Source: Massilia litorea (GTDB taxonomy: Bacteria > Pseudomonadota > Gammaproteobacteria > Burkholderiales > Burkholderiaceae_D). From it: a DNA stretch of 64,000 nt. The notes below the pieces were generated by a model. That model ran no database searches. It saw nothing but the letters and a program-made list of their open reading frames with translations, and had not been told where the DNA came from. Both the position numbers and the translations under genes were made by a program. Of this stretch, positions 42,771 to 52,135 are shown piece by piece (within the stretch, counting starts at the first letter, position 1; every line of letters begins with the position of its first letter). Location: the NCBI RefSeq assembly GCF_015101885.1, contig NZ_CP062941.1:3782001-3846000 (forward strand). The letters run 5' to 3'.

Positions 42771-44251
42771 GGCATTCTTCCTTTCGGCCCGAAACGCATC
42801 ACGCCGTCGGCGATGCGTCCGAAGCGGATCGTAAACATATCCTGGAAATAGTTCTGGTAGACCTGCCAGGGACGGCGGCTGCCCTGTTTCGGCAGCAGCG
42901 CGGCGGCACGCTGGACGTAACCCGAGCTGAAGCCGAGGAAGGGTTCCGCCATCACGCCCGCTTGCTGGCGCACGACGGCGATCGCCTGGCTCTTGCGGTC
43001 CATGTAGGTCAGCAGGCGGCATACCCAGGCCGCCGTCAGGTCCGCCTTCAGCGTCCACGAGGCATTCGTGTAGCCGAAGGTCATGACGCTGTTGGGCATC
43101 CCGCTCAGCATCATGCCCTTGTAGGCCATGGCTTCGCTGGGCACCCAGGGCTTGCCGTCGACCGAGACCTGCGCGCCGCCCAGCACCGACAGCGACAGGC
43201 CGGTGGCCATGACGACGACGTCGGCGTCCAGCACGCGGCCGGACGCGAGCACGATGCCGCTTTCGGTGAAACGCGCGATATGGTCGGTGACGACTTCCGC
43301 CTGGCCGTGCTTCAGGGCCTTGAACAGGTCGCCGTCGGGCACGACGCAGACGCGCTGGTCCCAGGGCTTGTAGTCGGGCGTGAAATGGGCGATGTCGACG
43401 CCCGGGCCGAGCTGGTGCTGCGCCATCTGCACGATCTTCCGTTTCGCCAGTTCCGGCTTGCCGCGCGCGATGCGGTACAGGAGCATGGACTCGAGGATCA
43501 CGCGCCAGCGCGTGGCCCAGTAGGCGAGGTTCGGCGGCAGGCGGCGCTGCAGGCGCCGGGCGAACCCGTATTCCGACGGGCGCGACACCACATAGCTGGG
43601 CGAGCGCTGCAGCATCGTCACGTGGGCGGCGGTCGCGGCCATCGCCGGCACCAGGGTCACGGCGGTGGCGCCGCTGCCGATCACGACCACGCGCTTGCCG
43701 GCGTAATCGAGGTCCTCGGGCCAGAACTGGGGCTGGACGATGCGTCCCCTGAAGGCTTCTTCGCCTTCGAAACGCGGGCGGTAGGCCCGCTCGTAATCGT
43801 AATAGCCGCTGCACATGTGGAGGAAACGCGTGCGGATCGTGCGGGTTTCACCCGTTTCGCCAGCCTGCGCCTCGACCGTCCACAGCGCGTCCGCGCTCGA
43901 CCAGGCCGCGCTTACCACCTTGTGCCGGAAGCGGATGTGCTGCTCGATGCCTTGGCTGCGCGCGGTCTCGCGGATGTAGTCGCGGATCGCGGGACCGTCG
44001 GCGATCGCCCTGGCGTCGCGCCAGGGCCTGAAGCCGTAGCCGAGCGTGTACATGTCGGAGTCGGAGCGGATGCCCGGATAGCGGAACAGGTCCCAGGTGC
44101 CGCCGATCGCCGCGCGCGCTTCCAGGATGGCGTAACGCTTGCCCGGGCAGCGTTCCTGCAGCATGGCGGCGGCCCCGATGCCCGACAGGCCGGCGCCGAC
44201 GATCAGGACGTCCAGGGGCGCGTCCTCGTGCCGCGAAGGTGGGGTGTGCAT
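42767..44251 (-). CDS. FAD-dependent Baeyer-Villiger-type monooxygenase (EthA-like)
   Basis: 494 residues. The FAD Rossmann motif is VLIVGAGLSGIGAAAML, GTWDLFRYPGIRSDSDMYTL follows, and the NADPH Rossmann is VVVIGSGATAVTLVPAM. The BVMO fingerprint FxGxxxHxxxWP is present as FRGRIVQPQFWP, so the His is Gln. The protein otherwise tracks the EthA class closely. It is expected to convert ketones to esters or sulphides to sulphoxides. It heads an operon with an SDR and a hydrolase and is divergent from a TetR regulator. Confidence 0.9.
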   Translation of the reverse strand: MHTPPSRHEDAPLDVLIVGAGLSGIGAAAMLQERCPGKRYAILEARAAIGGTWDLFRYPGIRSDSDMYTLGYGFRPWRDARAIADGPAIRDYIRETARSQGIEQHIRFRHKVVSAAWSSADALWTVEAQAGETGETRTIRTRFLHMCSGYYDYERAYRPRFEGEEAFRGRIVQPQFWPEDLDYAGKRVVVIGSGATAVTLVPAMAATAAHVTMLQRSPSYVVSRPSEYGFARRLQRRLPPNLAYWATRWRVILESMLLYRIARGKPELAKRKIVQMAQHQLGPGVDIAHFTPDYKPWDQRVCVVPDGDLFKALKHGQAEVVTDHIARFTESGIVLASGRVLDADVVVMATGLSLSVLGGAQVSVDGKPWVPSEAMAYKGMMLSGMPNSVMTFGYTNASWTLKADLTAAWVCRLLTYMDRKSQAIAVVRQQAGVMAEPFLGFSSGYVQRAAALLPKQGSRRPWQVYQNYFQDMFTIRFGRIADGVMRFGPKGRMP

Positions 44252-44278
44252 GGCGTCTCTGCTTGTATTTTTATATAG

Positions 44279-44325
44279 TTGACACTCTACATTGTCAGAT
44301 TATTTGTGACAAGCAAGTGTGTCAA
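44279..44325. promoter_or_regulatory. Nested inverted repeats between TetR and monooxygenase
   Basis: TTGACAC (44279-44285) pairs with GTGTCAA (44319-44325), and inside it TGTCA (44293-44297) pairs with TGACA (44307-44311). They lie in the 83-bp divergent gap and are the likely TetR operator(s) controlling both directions. Confidence 0.6.
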
Positions 44326-44334
44326 AATAGCGGG

Positions 44335-44982
44335 ATGACTTTCGAACCGACCGCACCCCGCGCCTACCGCGGCGTCTCGCCCGAACAGCGCCGCGCCGAG
44401 CGGCGGGCCAGGCTGATCGCCGCCGCGATTGCCGTGTATGGCGAGCGCGGCTACCGCCAGGCGACCGTCAAGGCGGTGTGCGAGGCGGCCGGGCTGACCG
44501 AGCGCTATTTTTACGAATCCTTCGAGAACAGCGAAGACCTGCTGGTGACCTCCTTCAATGCCGTCACCTATGCCGTGTTCGACGAGCTCACGGCCGCCGC
44601 CCGGGCCGCCGGACGCGGCCGGGGCGCGCGCGCACGCGCCATGCTCGACGCCTATTTCAGCGCGCTGCAGCGCTCGCCAGCCTCGGCGCGGGTCTACCTG
44701 GTCGAGATCCGGGGCGTCAGCCGCGAAGTCGACAAGGCCTTCGATGCGGCCCTGCACGCGATCGGCGCCGAGGTGGCGCGCCAGATCGCGCCGGCCGGGG
44801 CCGAGCCCGACCCGCTGCTCGAAGCGGGAATCGTCGGCGGCGTGATGCACATCGCGCTACGGTGGATCGATGCCGGCTACCAGCCGCCGCTGGAAGTGGT
44901 GACCGACACCGCGCTGCGGCTCGGGATGGTACTTGCGCGGCCTCGGCGCAGCCCCGGCCGCGGCCAGCCGGCCCGGAGCTAG
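44335..44982 (+). CDS. TetR-family regulator, divergent from the BVMO operon
   Basis: 215 residues. The helix-turn-helix lies at ~25-65: LIAAAIAVYGERGYRQATVK, then AVCEAAGLTERYFYESFENS. The ligand domain is the C-terminal ~140 residues. The ATG at 44335 lies just after the operator-like repeats. It is divergent from the monooxygenase operon and overlaps the kinase stop on the other strand by four bases. It probably represses the BVMO/SDR/hydrolase genes until a ketone or related inducer binds. Confidence 0.9.
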   Translation: MTFEPTAPRAYRGVSPEQRRAERRARLIAAAIAVYGERGYRQATVKAVCEAAGLTERYFYESFENSEDLLVTSFNAVTYAVFDELTAAARAAGRGRGARARAMLDAYFSALQRSPASARVYLVEIRGVSREVDKAFDAALHAIGAEVARQIAPAGAEPDPLLEAGIVGGVMHIALRWIDAGYQPPLEVVTDTALRLGMVLARPRRSPGRGQPARS

Positions 44983-47858
44983 TCGCCTACCTTGCGATCG
45001 AGGACCGCGGACAGCGACTCGAGCTTGACCGGTTTCACGAAGTGGTGGTCGAAGCCGGCGCTGCGCGCCAGCACCTTGTCGTGCGCCTGGCCGTAGCCGG
45101 TCAGGGCGACGTAGCGGGCCGGACGCGCGCCCTGCAGGGCGCGCAGGCGCCGTACCAGTTCGTAGCCGTCAATGTCGGGCAGGCCGATGTCGAGGATGAA
45201 CACCTCGGGCCAGTCGGCGGCGGCGTTGGCGAGCGCCGCGCCCGGGCTGTCGGCGGTCGACACCGTATGGCCGAGGGCGCCCAGCACGTCGGCCAGCGAT
45301 TGCGCGGCGTCGATGTTGTCGTCGACGACCAGCACGCGCCGGCCCGGCGAGCCCGGACATCCGGCTTCGGTACCCACCGCGCCGGCCTGCTCGTGCGCAC
45401 CCGGCGTGCGCTCCGGACCGGCCGTGGCGGCGATGTCGAACGCCACGCGGAAGGTGCTGCCGTGCCCGAGTCCCTCGCTGTGCGCCTCGACCCGGCCGCC
45501 GTGCAGCTGCACCAGGCTTTTCACCAGCGCCAGGCCCAGGCCAAGCCCGCCCTGCGAGCGGTCGGGCGTGCGTTCGGCCTGCGAAAACAGGTCGAATACC
45601 TGCGGCAGCATCGCGGCGCCGATGCCGATGCCGTTGTCGCGCACGCTGATCGTGACGCAGCCGGCGTGGGTCGAAACGGCCAGTCCGATGCGCCCGCCCT
45701 GGGGCGTGTACTTGGCGGCGTTGTTGAGCAGGTTGGCCACGACCTGCACCAGGCGCGTGCGGTCGCCGAGGACGCGCACCCCGGCGCAGCCGAGGTCCGG
45801 TCCGAGGTCGAGCTCGAAGCGGTGCGCGCGCGCCTCGATCAGCGGGCGCGCCTGTTCGACGGCGCCGGTGACGACCGCGCTGATGTCGACCAGCTCGCGC
45901 TCGAGCGCCACCAGGCCGCGCGTGACGCGCGAGACGTCGAGCAGGTCGTCCACCAGCGCCGTCATGTGGCGCACCTGGCGGGTGATCACTTCGCTCGACT
46001 GGCGGATGCGCTGTGCGTTCGAGCCGGCCATGGTCAGCAGCTGGGCCGCATTGCTGATCGGCGCCAGCGGGTTGCGCAATTCGTGCGCCAGCATCGCCAG
46101 GAACTCGTCCTTGCGGCGGGCGGCGGCGCGCAGTTCGTCGGCGCCGGCCTTCTGGTCGTGGATGTCGGTCAGGGTGCCGACCCAGTGGGTGGCGCGGCCG
46201 TTCTCGTCGAAGCTCGGCATGGCGCGGTTGAGCACCCAGCGGTAGCCGCCCGCGTGGTGCACCATCCGGTGCTCGGCCTCGAACAGCACGTTGGCGGCGA
46301 AGCTCTTTTTCCAGGCCGCCAGCAGCGGGCCCTGGTCGTCTGGATGGACCACCTGGCGCCAGATGCGGTAGGAAGCCGCGGCCGGCACGATGCCGGTGTA
46401 TTCGTGCCAGCGCTCGTTGACATAATGCTCGCTGCCTTCGACATTGCTGGACCAGACCATCTGCGGGATCACGTTGGCGATGCTGCGGAACTTCTGCTCG
46501 CTTTCCTTGAGCGCGCGCTCGGCCTGGACCTGGGCCGAGATGTCCATCGTCGCGGCCACCGCGCCGACCAGGGCGCCGCCGGCGTCGCGCATGGCCTGGG
46601 CGCGCACCAGGACGGTCTTTCTCGTACCGGGCGCGCCGAAGGGTTCGATCTCGATCACCGCTTCGTGGCTGTCGCCGCCATCGAGCACGCGCGCGATCGG
46701 CCAGTCGGATGGCGCCATGCAGGAGTCCGGGGTGGCGCCATCGGCCGCGAGCCATCCCTTCCAGGCGTCGTAGCCGGCGATGCCGTTGTCGGGCAGGTAG
46801 TCGCCCCAGATGGCCCGGTTCGCGGCATTCGTCACCAGCAGGCGACCGTTGGTGTCGGCATAGGCGATGCCGACCGGCGCCGCCTCCAGCAGGGCGTCGA
46901 GGCGGCGCCGGCTGTCTTCGGCGCGCAGCGAGGCCGCGGCGGCCCGTGCTTCGCTGGCGATACGCGCATCCTCGGCCATCTTGCGCGCCGTGATGTCGAC
47001 CGCGATTCCGGCAAAGCGGCGCTTGCCGCTGGCCGGATCGGTGAACACCTTGCCGCGCGCATTGACCCAGACCTCGCATCCCGAGCGCTGGGGAATCCGG
47101 TAGTCGATGTCGTAGCGGGTGTCGAGGTGCGCCGGGGCCAGGATCACGGCCTCGATTGCGGCCACCACGCGCGGCCGGTCTTCGGGATGGATCATGTCGG
47201 TGAAGCGTTCCAGTTCGGTGCCGGAGCGCGCCAGCGCCGCGTCGACTTGGAACAGGCGCGCGAAGCGCTCGTCGACATGGGTCGCGCCGTCGTCGAGGTC
47301 ATACGACCAGGTGCCGATATTGCCGGATGCCTCGAGCGAGAGCGCCAGGCGTTCCTCGGCCTCCTTGTGGCGGGCAAGGGCCCGCACCTTGTCGGTGACT
47401 TCGACGCAGGTGCAGATCAGGCCGCGCACGCTGCCGCCGGCGTCGCGCAGCGGGTTGTACGAAAAGGTGAACCAGGCCTGTTCGGGGTAGCCGTGGCGCT
47501 CGAGCGTGGTTTCGTAGTTCTCGAAAAAGAAGGATTCGCCCGCCATCACGCGGCGGATATACGGGCCGAGGCTGTCCCAGACTTCGTGCCAGACCGCCGG
47601 GTAGGGCGAACCGAGGCTGTGCGCCTTCTGGCCCAGCATCGGCTCGTAGGGGTCGTTGAAGAACAGGGTCAGGTCCTCGCCCCAGACCAGGAAGGTCGGG
47701 AAGGAGGAGCTGAGCACGATGCCGAGGCTGGTGCGGAGCGTGGCATCCCAGGCCTCGATCGGGCCGAGCGGATGCTTCGACCAGTCGAGGCTGCGGATGC
47801 GCCGGCCTGTCCTGCCGCCGTTATCGAGGAATTCTGCCTGGTTTGCTTGCTGGTTCAC
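44979..47858 (-). CDS. Hybrid PAS sensor histidine kinase with receiver domain
   Basis: 959 residues, soluble. Four PAS/PAC-type modules lie at ~20-165, ~165-300, ~305-445 and ~450-570 (for example PYNPLRDAGG-like SYNPLRDAGGSVRGL, and IPQMVWSSNVEGSEHYVN). HisKA at ~575-645 has the phosphoacceptor His in MLAHELRNPLAPISN. The HATPase at ~695-805 shows NLLNNAAKYTPQGG and GGLGLGLALVKSLVQLHGG. The C-terminal receiver (~840-950) has LVVDDNIDAAQ, FILDIGLPDIDGYEL and VKPVKL. The PAS ligand and output partner are unknown. Confidence 0.93.
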   Translation of the reverse strand: MNQQANQAEFLDNGGRTGRRIRSLDWSKHPLGPIEAWDATLRTSLGIVLSSSFPTFLVWGEDLTLFFNDPYEPMLGQKAHSLGSPYPAVWHEVWDSLGPYIRRVMAGESFFFENYETTLERHGYPEQAWFTFSYNPLRDAGGSVRGLICTCVEVTDKVRALARHKEAEERLALSLEASGNIGTWSYDLDDGATHVDERFARLFQVDAALARSGTELERFTDMIHPEDRPRVVAAIEAVILAPAHLDTRYDIDYRIPQRSGCEVWVNARGKVFTDPASGKRRFAGIAVDITARKMAEDARIASEARAAAASLRAEDSRRRLDALLEAAPVGIAYADTNGRLLVTNAANRAIWGDYLPDNGIAGYDAWKGWLAADGATPDSCMAPSDWPIARVLDGGDSHEAVIEIEPFGAPGTRKTVLVRAQAMRDAGGALVGAVAATMDISAQVQAERALKESEQKFRSIANVIPQMVWSSNVEGSEHYVNERWHEYTGIVPAAASYRIWRQVVHPDDQGPLLAAWKKSFAANVLFEAEHRMVHHAGGYRWVLNRAMPSFDENGRATHWVGTLTDIHDQKAGADELRAAARRKDEFLAMLAHELRNPLAPISNAAQLLTMAGSNAQRIRQSSEVITRQVRHMTALVDDLLDVSRVTRGLVALERELVDISAVVTGAVEQARPLIEARAHRFELDLGPDLGCAGVRVLGDRTRLVQVVANLLNNAAKYTPQGGRIGLAVSTHAGCVTISVRDNGIGIGAAMLPQVFDLFSQAERTPDRSQGGLGLGLALVKSLVQLHGGRVEAHSEGLGHGSTFRVAFDIAATAGPERTPGAHEQAGAVGTEAGCPGSPGRRVLVVDDNIDAAQSLADVLGALGHTVSTADSPGAALANAAADWPEVFILDIGLPDIDGYELVRRLRALQGARPARYVALTGYGQAHDKVLARSAGFDHHFVKPVKLESLSAVLDRKVGD

Positions 47859-48016
47859 GGTCGTCCGAGGCGGCTAAATTTTGTATTCTACACAGTTCCT
47901 CGTCCGCAAATCCGGCATTGTCGATCCGCCAGCGGGCGGCCCGCCGCGAAGCCGGCGCCCTTGGCGCTCAGTTCCGTCATTTTTTTCGCCGGCTTCGGCC
48001 CGCGGCGGACGCAGGC

Positions 48017-49831
48017 TCAGTCCCAGCCTTTTTCCGATTCCTTTTCGTAGCTCTTGAGGTCGCGCGCGAACATCTCGTTGAGTTCGTCGCGCGCACGCTT
48101 GGCCATCGAGACGTACTGCTCGCGGTCCTTGTAGAAGGGATAGACGGCATCGACGCTCGCCTTGTTGTGCTCGCGGAATTTCAGGGTCGCCTCGCGTGCG
48201 CGGTAGGCGCCGTAGCCGAGCTGGCCGAGCACGCGCCGTCCGAGCTGCAGGGCCGACTCGAAGGTCTCGCGCTCGATCACGGTCACGCCGCGGTCCATCA
48301 GCTGGTACAGGTGGGTGACGTTGCGCGCCCGCGCGAGGATGGGCAGGTCCGGGAAATGCTCGCGCACGGCGTCGGCCAGGGCCAGGCTGTCTTCGATGTC
48401 GTCGATCGCCAGCACCAGCGCGCGCGCCTTGCCTGCGCCGGCCGCATGCAGCAGGTCGACCCGGGTGGCGTCGCCGTAGAAGACCTTGAAGCCGAAGCGG
48501 CGCAGCAGTTCGATCTGGTCCGGATCGTGGTCGAGCACCGTCAGGCGGATGCGGTTCGCGTTCAGCAGGCGCCCGACGATCTGGCCGAAGCGTCCGAAGC
48601 CGGCGATGATCACGTGGCCCTCGTTGTCGTCGATGGCATCCGGCTCGCGCAGGTTCTGCCCGTGGTAGCGCGGTTCGAGTACCTTGTCGTGCAGGAGCAG
48701 CAGCAGCGGCGTGGTCACCATCGACAGCGCCACGGTCGCGACCAGGATCGAGCCGACTTCGGGCGTGAACACGCGCGCCGCGCCCGCCGCGCCGAACACG
48801 ACGAAGGCGAACTCGCCGCCTTGCGAGAGGAGAAAGGCGAACAGCCAGCGCTGGCCGCGCGCGATGCCGAAGCGGTGGGACAGTGCAAACAGCACGGCCA
48901 GTTTCAGCGCCAGGAAAGCGAGCACCAGCCCGAGTATCAGCAGCGGCTTCGACAGGAAGACGCCGAAGTCGACCGACATGCCGACCGCGATGAAGAACAG
49001 CCCGAGCAGCAGGCCCTTGAACGGTTCGAGGTCGGTCTCCAACGCATGGCGGTATTCGGAGTCGGCCAGCAGCACGCCGGCCATGAAGGCGCCGAGCGCC
49101 ATCGACATGCCGACCCACTGCATCAGCAGCGAGATGGCGATCACCAGCAGCAGGGCAAACGCGGTGAAGATCTCGCGCATGTCCGACTTGGCGATGATGC
49201 GCAGCGCCGGACGCACGAGGTAGCGGCCGGCGACGATCACGCCGAGGATCACGCCGGCCAGGCGCGCGGCGCCGAGCCAGCCGCCGCCGCTGCTGTCGCC
49301 TGCCGCCACCCCCAGCAGGGGGATCAGCGCGATCATCGGGATCGCCGCGATGTCCTGGAACAGCAGGATGGCGAAGCCGGCCTGGCCGGCGGGCGTGCCC
49401 ATCAGGTTGCGCTCGCCCAGGGTCGCCAGGGCGATCGCGGTCGAGGACAGGGACAGGCCGAGCGCGCCGACCAGGGCCACCTGCCAGGAAATGCCCGCCA
49501 ACAGGGCCGCGCCGCACAGGACCCCGGCCACGCCCAGTACCTGCGCGGTGCCCCAGCCGAAGATCGGGCGCCGCATCGACCACAGGCGCGCCGGCTCGAG
49601 TTCGAGGCCGATCAGGAACAGCAGCAGCACCACGCCGAACTCGGAAAAGTGCAGGACGGTCTCCGCCTGCGTGATCAGCTTCAGTCCCCAGGGCCCGATC
49701 GCCATCCCGGCCAGCAGGTAGCCGAGCACGGCACCGAGGCCGAGGCGTTTGGCCAGCGGCACCGCCAGCACGGCGGCGGCGAGGTAGACGACGGCATTGG
49801 CGAGGAGCTCATTTTCCATTTGCGGTTCCAT
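48017..49831 (-). CDS. CPA2 cation:proton antiporter / glutathione-gated K+ efflux protein (KefB/KefC type)
   Basis: 604 residues. Residues ~5-385 form 12-13 membrane helices of the CPA2 fold (LLLFLIGLELEPARLWSMRR, LSSTAIALATLGE). A TrkA-N/RCK domain follows (GHVIIAGFGRFGQIVGRLLN, LDHDPDQIELLRRFGFKVFY GDATR). A C-terminal helical tail completes the protein. With the flavoprotein gene just upstream it fits the Kef pair, which releases K+ and acidifies the cytosol to survive electrophiles. The start is 49831 or 49819, overlapping the KefF-like gene by 11-23 bases. Confidence 0.9.
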   Translation of the reverse strand: MEPQMENELLANAVVYLAAAVLAVPLAKRLGLGAVLGYLLAGMAIGPWGLKLITQAETVLHFSEFGVVLLLFLIGLELEPARLWSMRRPIFGWGTAQVLGVAGVLCGAALLAGISWQVALVGALGLSLSSTAIALATLGERNLMGTPAGQAGFAILLFQDIAAIPMIALIPLLGVAAGDSSGGGWLGAARLAGVILGVIVAGRYLVRPALRIIAKSDMREIFTAFALLLVIAISLLMQWVGMSMALGAFMAGVLLADSEYRHALETDLEPFKGLLLGLFFIAVGMSVDFGVFLSKPLLILGLVLAFLALKLAVLFALSHRFGIARGQRWLFAFLLSQGGEFAFVVFGAAGAARVFTPEVGSILVATVALSMVTTPLLLLLHDKVLEPRYHGQNLREPDAIDDNEGHVIIAGFGRFGQIVGRLLNANRIRLTVLDHDPDQIELLRRFGFKVFYGDATRVDLLHAAGAGKARALVLAIDDIEDSLALADAVREHFPDLPILARARNVTHLYQLMDRGVTVIERETFESALQLGRRVLGQLGYGAYRAREATLKFREHNKASVDAVYPFYKDREQYVSMAKRARDELNEMFARDLKSYEKESEKGWD

Positions 49832-50393
49832 CGGCGTGTCGTTTAGGCGGGGTGAGCAGGAAGGCCTCGAGGCGGGCGCGGAAGGCCGCGACGTGCGCCT
49901 CGATCGCGGCCTGGTCGGCGCCGTTCGCGCCATGCAGGATGTGGGGCGGCCACCAATGCATGCCGCACAGGAGGGCGGTCTGTTCGAAGGGCGGCAGGTA
50001 GGCCTCGAACGGGCGCCCGTGGCGCTCGCCCGCCTGGTACGCGTCCTCCGGGCTGCCGGTGGTCACCGCCAGCCAATAGCCCTTGCCGCGCAGCGCGGTG
50101 GCGCCGGGACCGTAGGCCCAGCCGGGTTCCAGCACGCTGTCGGTCCACTCCTTCATCAGGGAAGGCATGCTGTACCAGCGGATCGGATGCAGGAACACGA
50201 CCAGCTCGGCCTGTTCCAGCAGCGCCTGCTCGCGCGGCACGTCGATGTAGAAATCGGGATAGGTCTCGTACAGGTCGTGCACCAGCACGCCATCCAGGGC
50301 CCGCGCGGCCTCGGCCAGCCTGCGGTTGATGCGCGAGCGGTGCGGCGCGGGGTGGGCGTAGAGGACGAGGACGCGGTGATTCGGCATAGGCAT
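49809..50393 (-). CDS. NAD(P)H oxidoreductase, Kef ancillary protein (KefF/KefG-like)
   Basis: 194 residues, flavodoxin-fold quinone reductase: HRVLVLYAHPAPHRSRINRR, VHDLYETYPDFYIDV, HPIRWYSMPSLMKEWTDSVL and GKGYWLAVTTG match KefF/KefG/MdaB. It activates the partner Kef channel and can reduce quinones. Starts at 50393 or 50387 (MPNHRVL) are possible. The overlap with the antiporter start supports co-translation. Confidence 0.9.
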   Translation of the reverse strand: MPMPNHRVLVLYAHPAPHRSRINRRLAEAARALDGVLVHDLYETYPDFYIDVPREQALLEQAELVVFLHPIRWYSMPSLMKEWTDSVLEPGWAYGPGATALRGKGYWLAVTTGSPEDAYQAGERHGRPFEAYLPPFEQTALLCGMHWWPPHILHGANGADQAAIEAHVAAFRARLEAFLLTPPKRHADGTANGK

Positions 50394-50478
50394 GTACGTG
50401 ATTGTCTTGCACGATTGTACATGCCGGGCGGCCAGGCGCAGCGCCGCTTGCCTCTTCTGCCGGTGCCGATGCCGGGCG

Positions 50479-51480
50479 CTAGATCCCGGGTGCCGCGCCG
50501 GGCAGCGGCGCATCGGCCGGCAGCAGGCCTTCGCCGACGAGCGCCTCCCAGAATGCGCGCGGTATCGTCATCCCCATCAGGGCCGCGTTGCGGCGCAGGT
50601 GCTCGGGGCTGCTGGCGCCCGGAATGGTCGCCGCCACCACCGGGTGGGCGGCGCCGAACTGGAGGGCGGCCGCCGCCAGGTCGACCCCGTGGCGCGCCGC
50701 GACCTGGCGCAGGCGCTCGCGCCGGGCGTGCTTGTCCGGGCCGGCCGGCCTGTAGTCGTAATGCTCGCCGCCGGCGAGAAAGCCGGAATTGTAGGGCCCG
50801 CCCAGCACGACCGATGCGCCGCGCCCGGCGCACAGCGGAAACAGCTCGGCCAGGGGCGTCGTCTCCATCAGCGTATAGCGTCCGGCCAGCAGGAAAATAT
50901 CGGGATCGGACGCCTGCAGCGCGCGCAGGCAGGGCTCGACCGTGTTCACGCCCATGCCCCAGCCCTCGATGAGGCCTTCCTCGCGCATCCGGACCAGGCC
51001 CTCGAAGGCGCCGCCCGGACCTGAGGCGATGGCAAACCAGTGTTCGAATTCGGCCCGGCTGAACTGGTCGGGCGAAAGGTCGTGCACATAGACGATGTCG
51101 ATGTGGCCGAGCGCCAGACGCTGCAGGCTGTCCTCGACCGCCCGCCGGGCACCGTCGGCGCTGTAGTCGATCACGCGCCGGAACGGCAGCGCGGAAACGA
51201 AAGGGCTGGCGATCTCGCCCACGGGACCGGGCACCAGCAGGCGTCCGACCTTGGTCGACAGCGTGTAGTGGTCGCGCGGGCGGCACCGCAAAGCCTGGCC
51301 GAAACGGTGTTCGGACAGGCCGGCGCCGTAGTGCGGGGCGGTGTCGAAATAGCGGATGCCGGCTTCCCACGCGGCGTCGACGGTCGTGCGGGCGGCCTCG
51401 TCGCTCGTCGTATGGTACATGTCGCCCAGGCCGGTGCCGCCCAGGCCCAGGTGCGTGATCGGTCGATAGCGCTGGTTCAC
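50479..51480 (-). CDS. Aldo/keto reductase (sugar dehydrogenase-like)
   Basis: 333 residues. TIM-barrel AKR: THLGLGGTGLGDMY, RYFDTAPHYGAGLSEHRFGQ (catalytic Asp and Tyr), LSTKVGRLL (catalytic Lys), and VYVHDLSPDQFSR (catalytic His region), then GGPYNSGFLAGG, typical of the fucose/galactose or pyridoxal dehydrogenase branch. A GTG at 51480, preceded by AGGGAG, gives VNQRYRPITHLG and is preferred to the frame from 51558. It oxidises or reduces a carbonyl or sugar with NAD(P). The substrate is unknown. Confidence 0.88.
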   Translation of the reverse strand: MNQRYRPITHLGLGGTGLGDMYHTTSDEAARTTVDAAWEAGIRYFDTAPHYGAGLSEHRFGQALRCRPRDHYTLSTKVGRLLVPGPVGEIASPFVSALPFRRVIDYSADGARRAVEDSLQRLALGHIDIVYVHDLSPDQFSRAEFEHWFAIASGPGGAFEGLVRMREEGLIEGWGMGVNTVEPCLRALQASDPDIFLLAGRYTLMETTPLAELFPLCAGRGASVVLGGPYNSGFLAGGEHYDYRPAGPDKHARRERLRQVAARHGVDLAAAALQFGAAHPVVAATIPGASSPEHLRRNAALMGMTIPRAFWEALVGEGLLPADAPLPGAAPGI

Positions 51481-51556
51481 GTCGGCTCCCTTGTCGTCGC
51501 TGGTCAGGAAAGACATCATGCCCGCTGCGTCACGCCGGCCGCGCACGGTTGACGAC

Positions 51557-51587
51557 AAAAAACCCGGGCAGCTTGCGCTGTCCCGGG
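51557..51587 (-). terminator. Rho-independent terminator of the first barrel gene
   Basis: Read leftward, CCCGGGACAGC, loop GCAA, GCTGCCCGGG, then a run of six T. One A is bulged in the stem. It lies just past the stop of the barrel gene at 51629. Confidence 0.9.
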
Positions 51588-51628
51588 CTCTTGTCGCCAG
51601 CGCCGGTACGAGCCGGCTGCCACGCGTA

Positions 51629-52135
51629 TCAGAAGTGGAAGGCGACGCCGGCGGTGACCTTGGTCATCTCGCTGATCGGCTTCGACACTTCCAGGCGGCC
51701 GCTGATGGCTGGCGAGAAAGCGTAACCCAGGCCGACGCCGTAGACGACGCCGTCGTCCAGCTTTTCGGAAGCCGACACGCCCATGTACGAGCCCTTGACC
51801 TTGATCTCGTTGTAGCCGAGGCGGCCGAACAGGTTGAAGCCGCTCGACAGCGGCAGGGTGCCGATGACCGAGATGCTGGTCTGGTTGAACTTGACGTTGA
51901 CGTTGTGGCCGTCGACATCGACGTCGCCATCGGCCAGGCGGTTGTAACCGGCTTCGATCGCCACGGTCTGGTTGAATTTGTAGCCGACGAAGCCGCCGAA
52001 GCCGCCTTCGCGACCTGCGCCATCCAGCTTGGTCGAGCTGGCTTCAGCGCCAACGTAGAATTGTGGGGCTTGCTGGGCGAATGCCGACGACGAAGCGATG
52101 ACCAGGGTTGCTGCGGCTGCGATTTTCTTGAACAT
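51629..52135 (-). CDS. Outer-membrane beta-barrel protein (OmpA-like barrel type)
   Basis: 168 residues with a signal peptide (MFKKIAAAATLVIASSSAFA, QQ). The barrel has strands such as QFYVGAEASSTKLDG, FVGYKFNQTVAIEAGYNRLA and LFGRLGYNEIKVKGSYMG, and ends VAFHF with terminal Phe. Eight strands, no periplasmic OmpA domain. It has its own terminator. It is closely similar to the next gene upstream (52422) and is evidently a tandem duplicate. Confidence 0.88.
   Translation of the reverse strand: MFKKIAAAATLVIASSSAFAQQAPQFYVGAEASSTKLDGAGREGGFGGFVGYKFNQTVAIEAGYNRLADGDVDVDGHNVNVKFNQTSISVIGTLPLSSGFNLFGRLGYNEIKVKGSYMGVSASEKLDDGVVYGVGLGYAFSPAISGRLEVSKPISEMTKVTAGVAFHF

Noticed and set aside
41961..43814. 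A fused 617-residue SDR with a long N-terminal extension
   Set aside because: The extension is the antisense-like shadow frame of the monooxygenase; the real SDR starts at 42770 with a four-base overlap.
44478..48050. A 1190-codon rightward open frame opposite the histidine kinase, and similar long frames at 21707-24040 and 30959-33490
   Set aside because: They are antisense to genes with clear domains and have Ala/Arg/Gly-rich sequence typical of open shadows in high-GC DNA.
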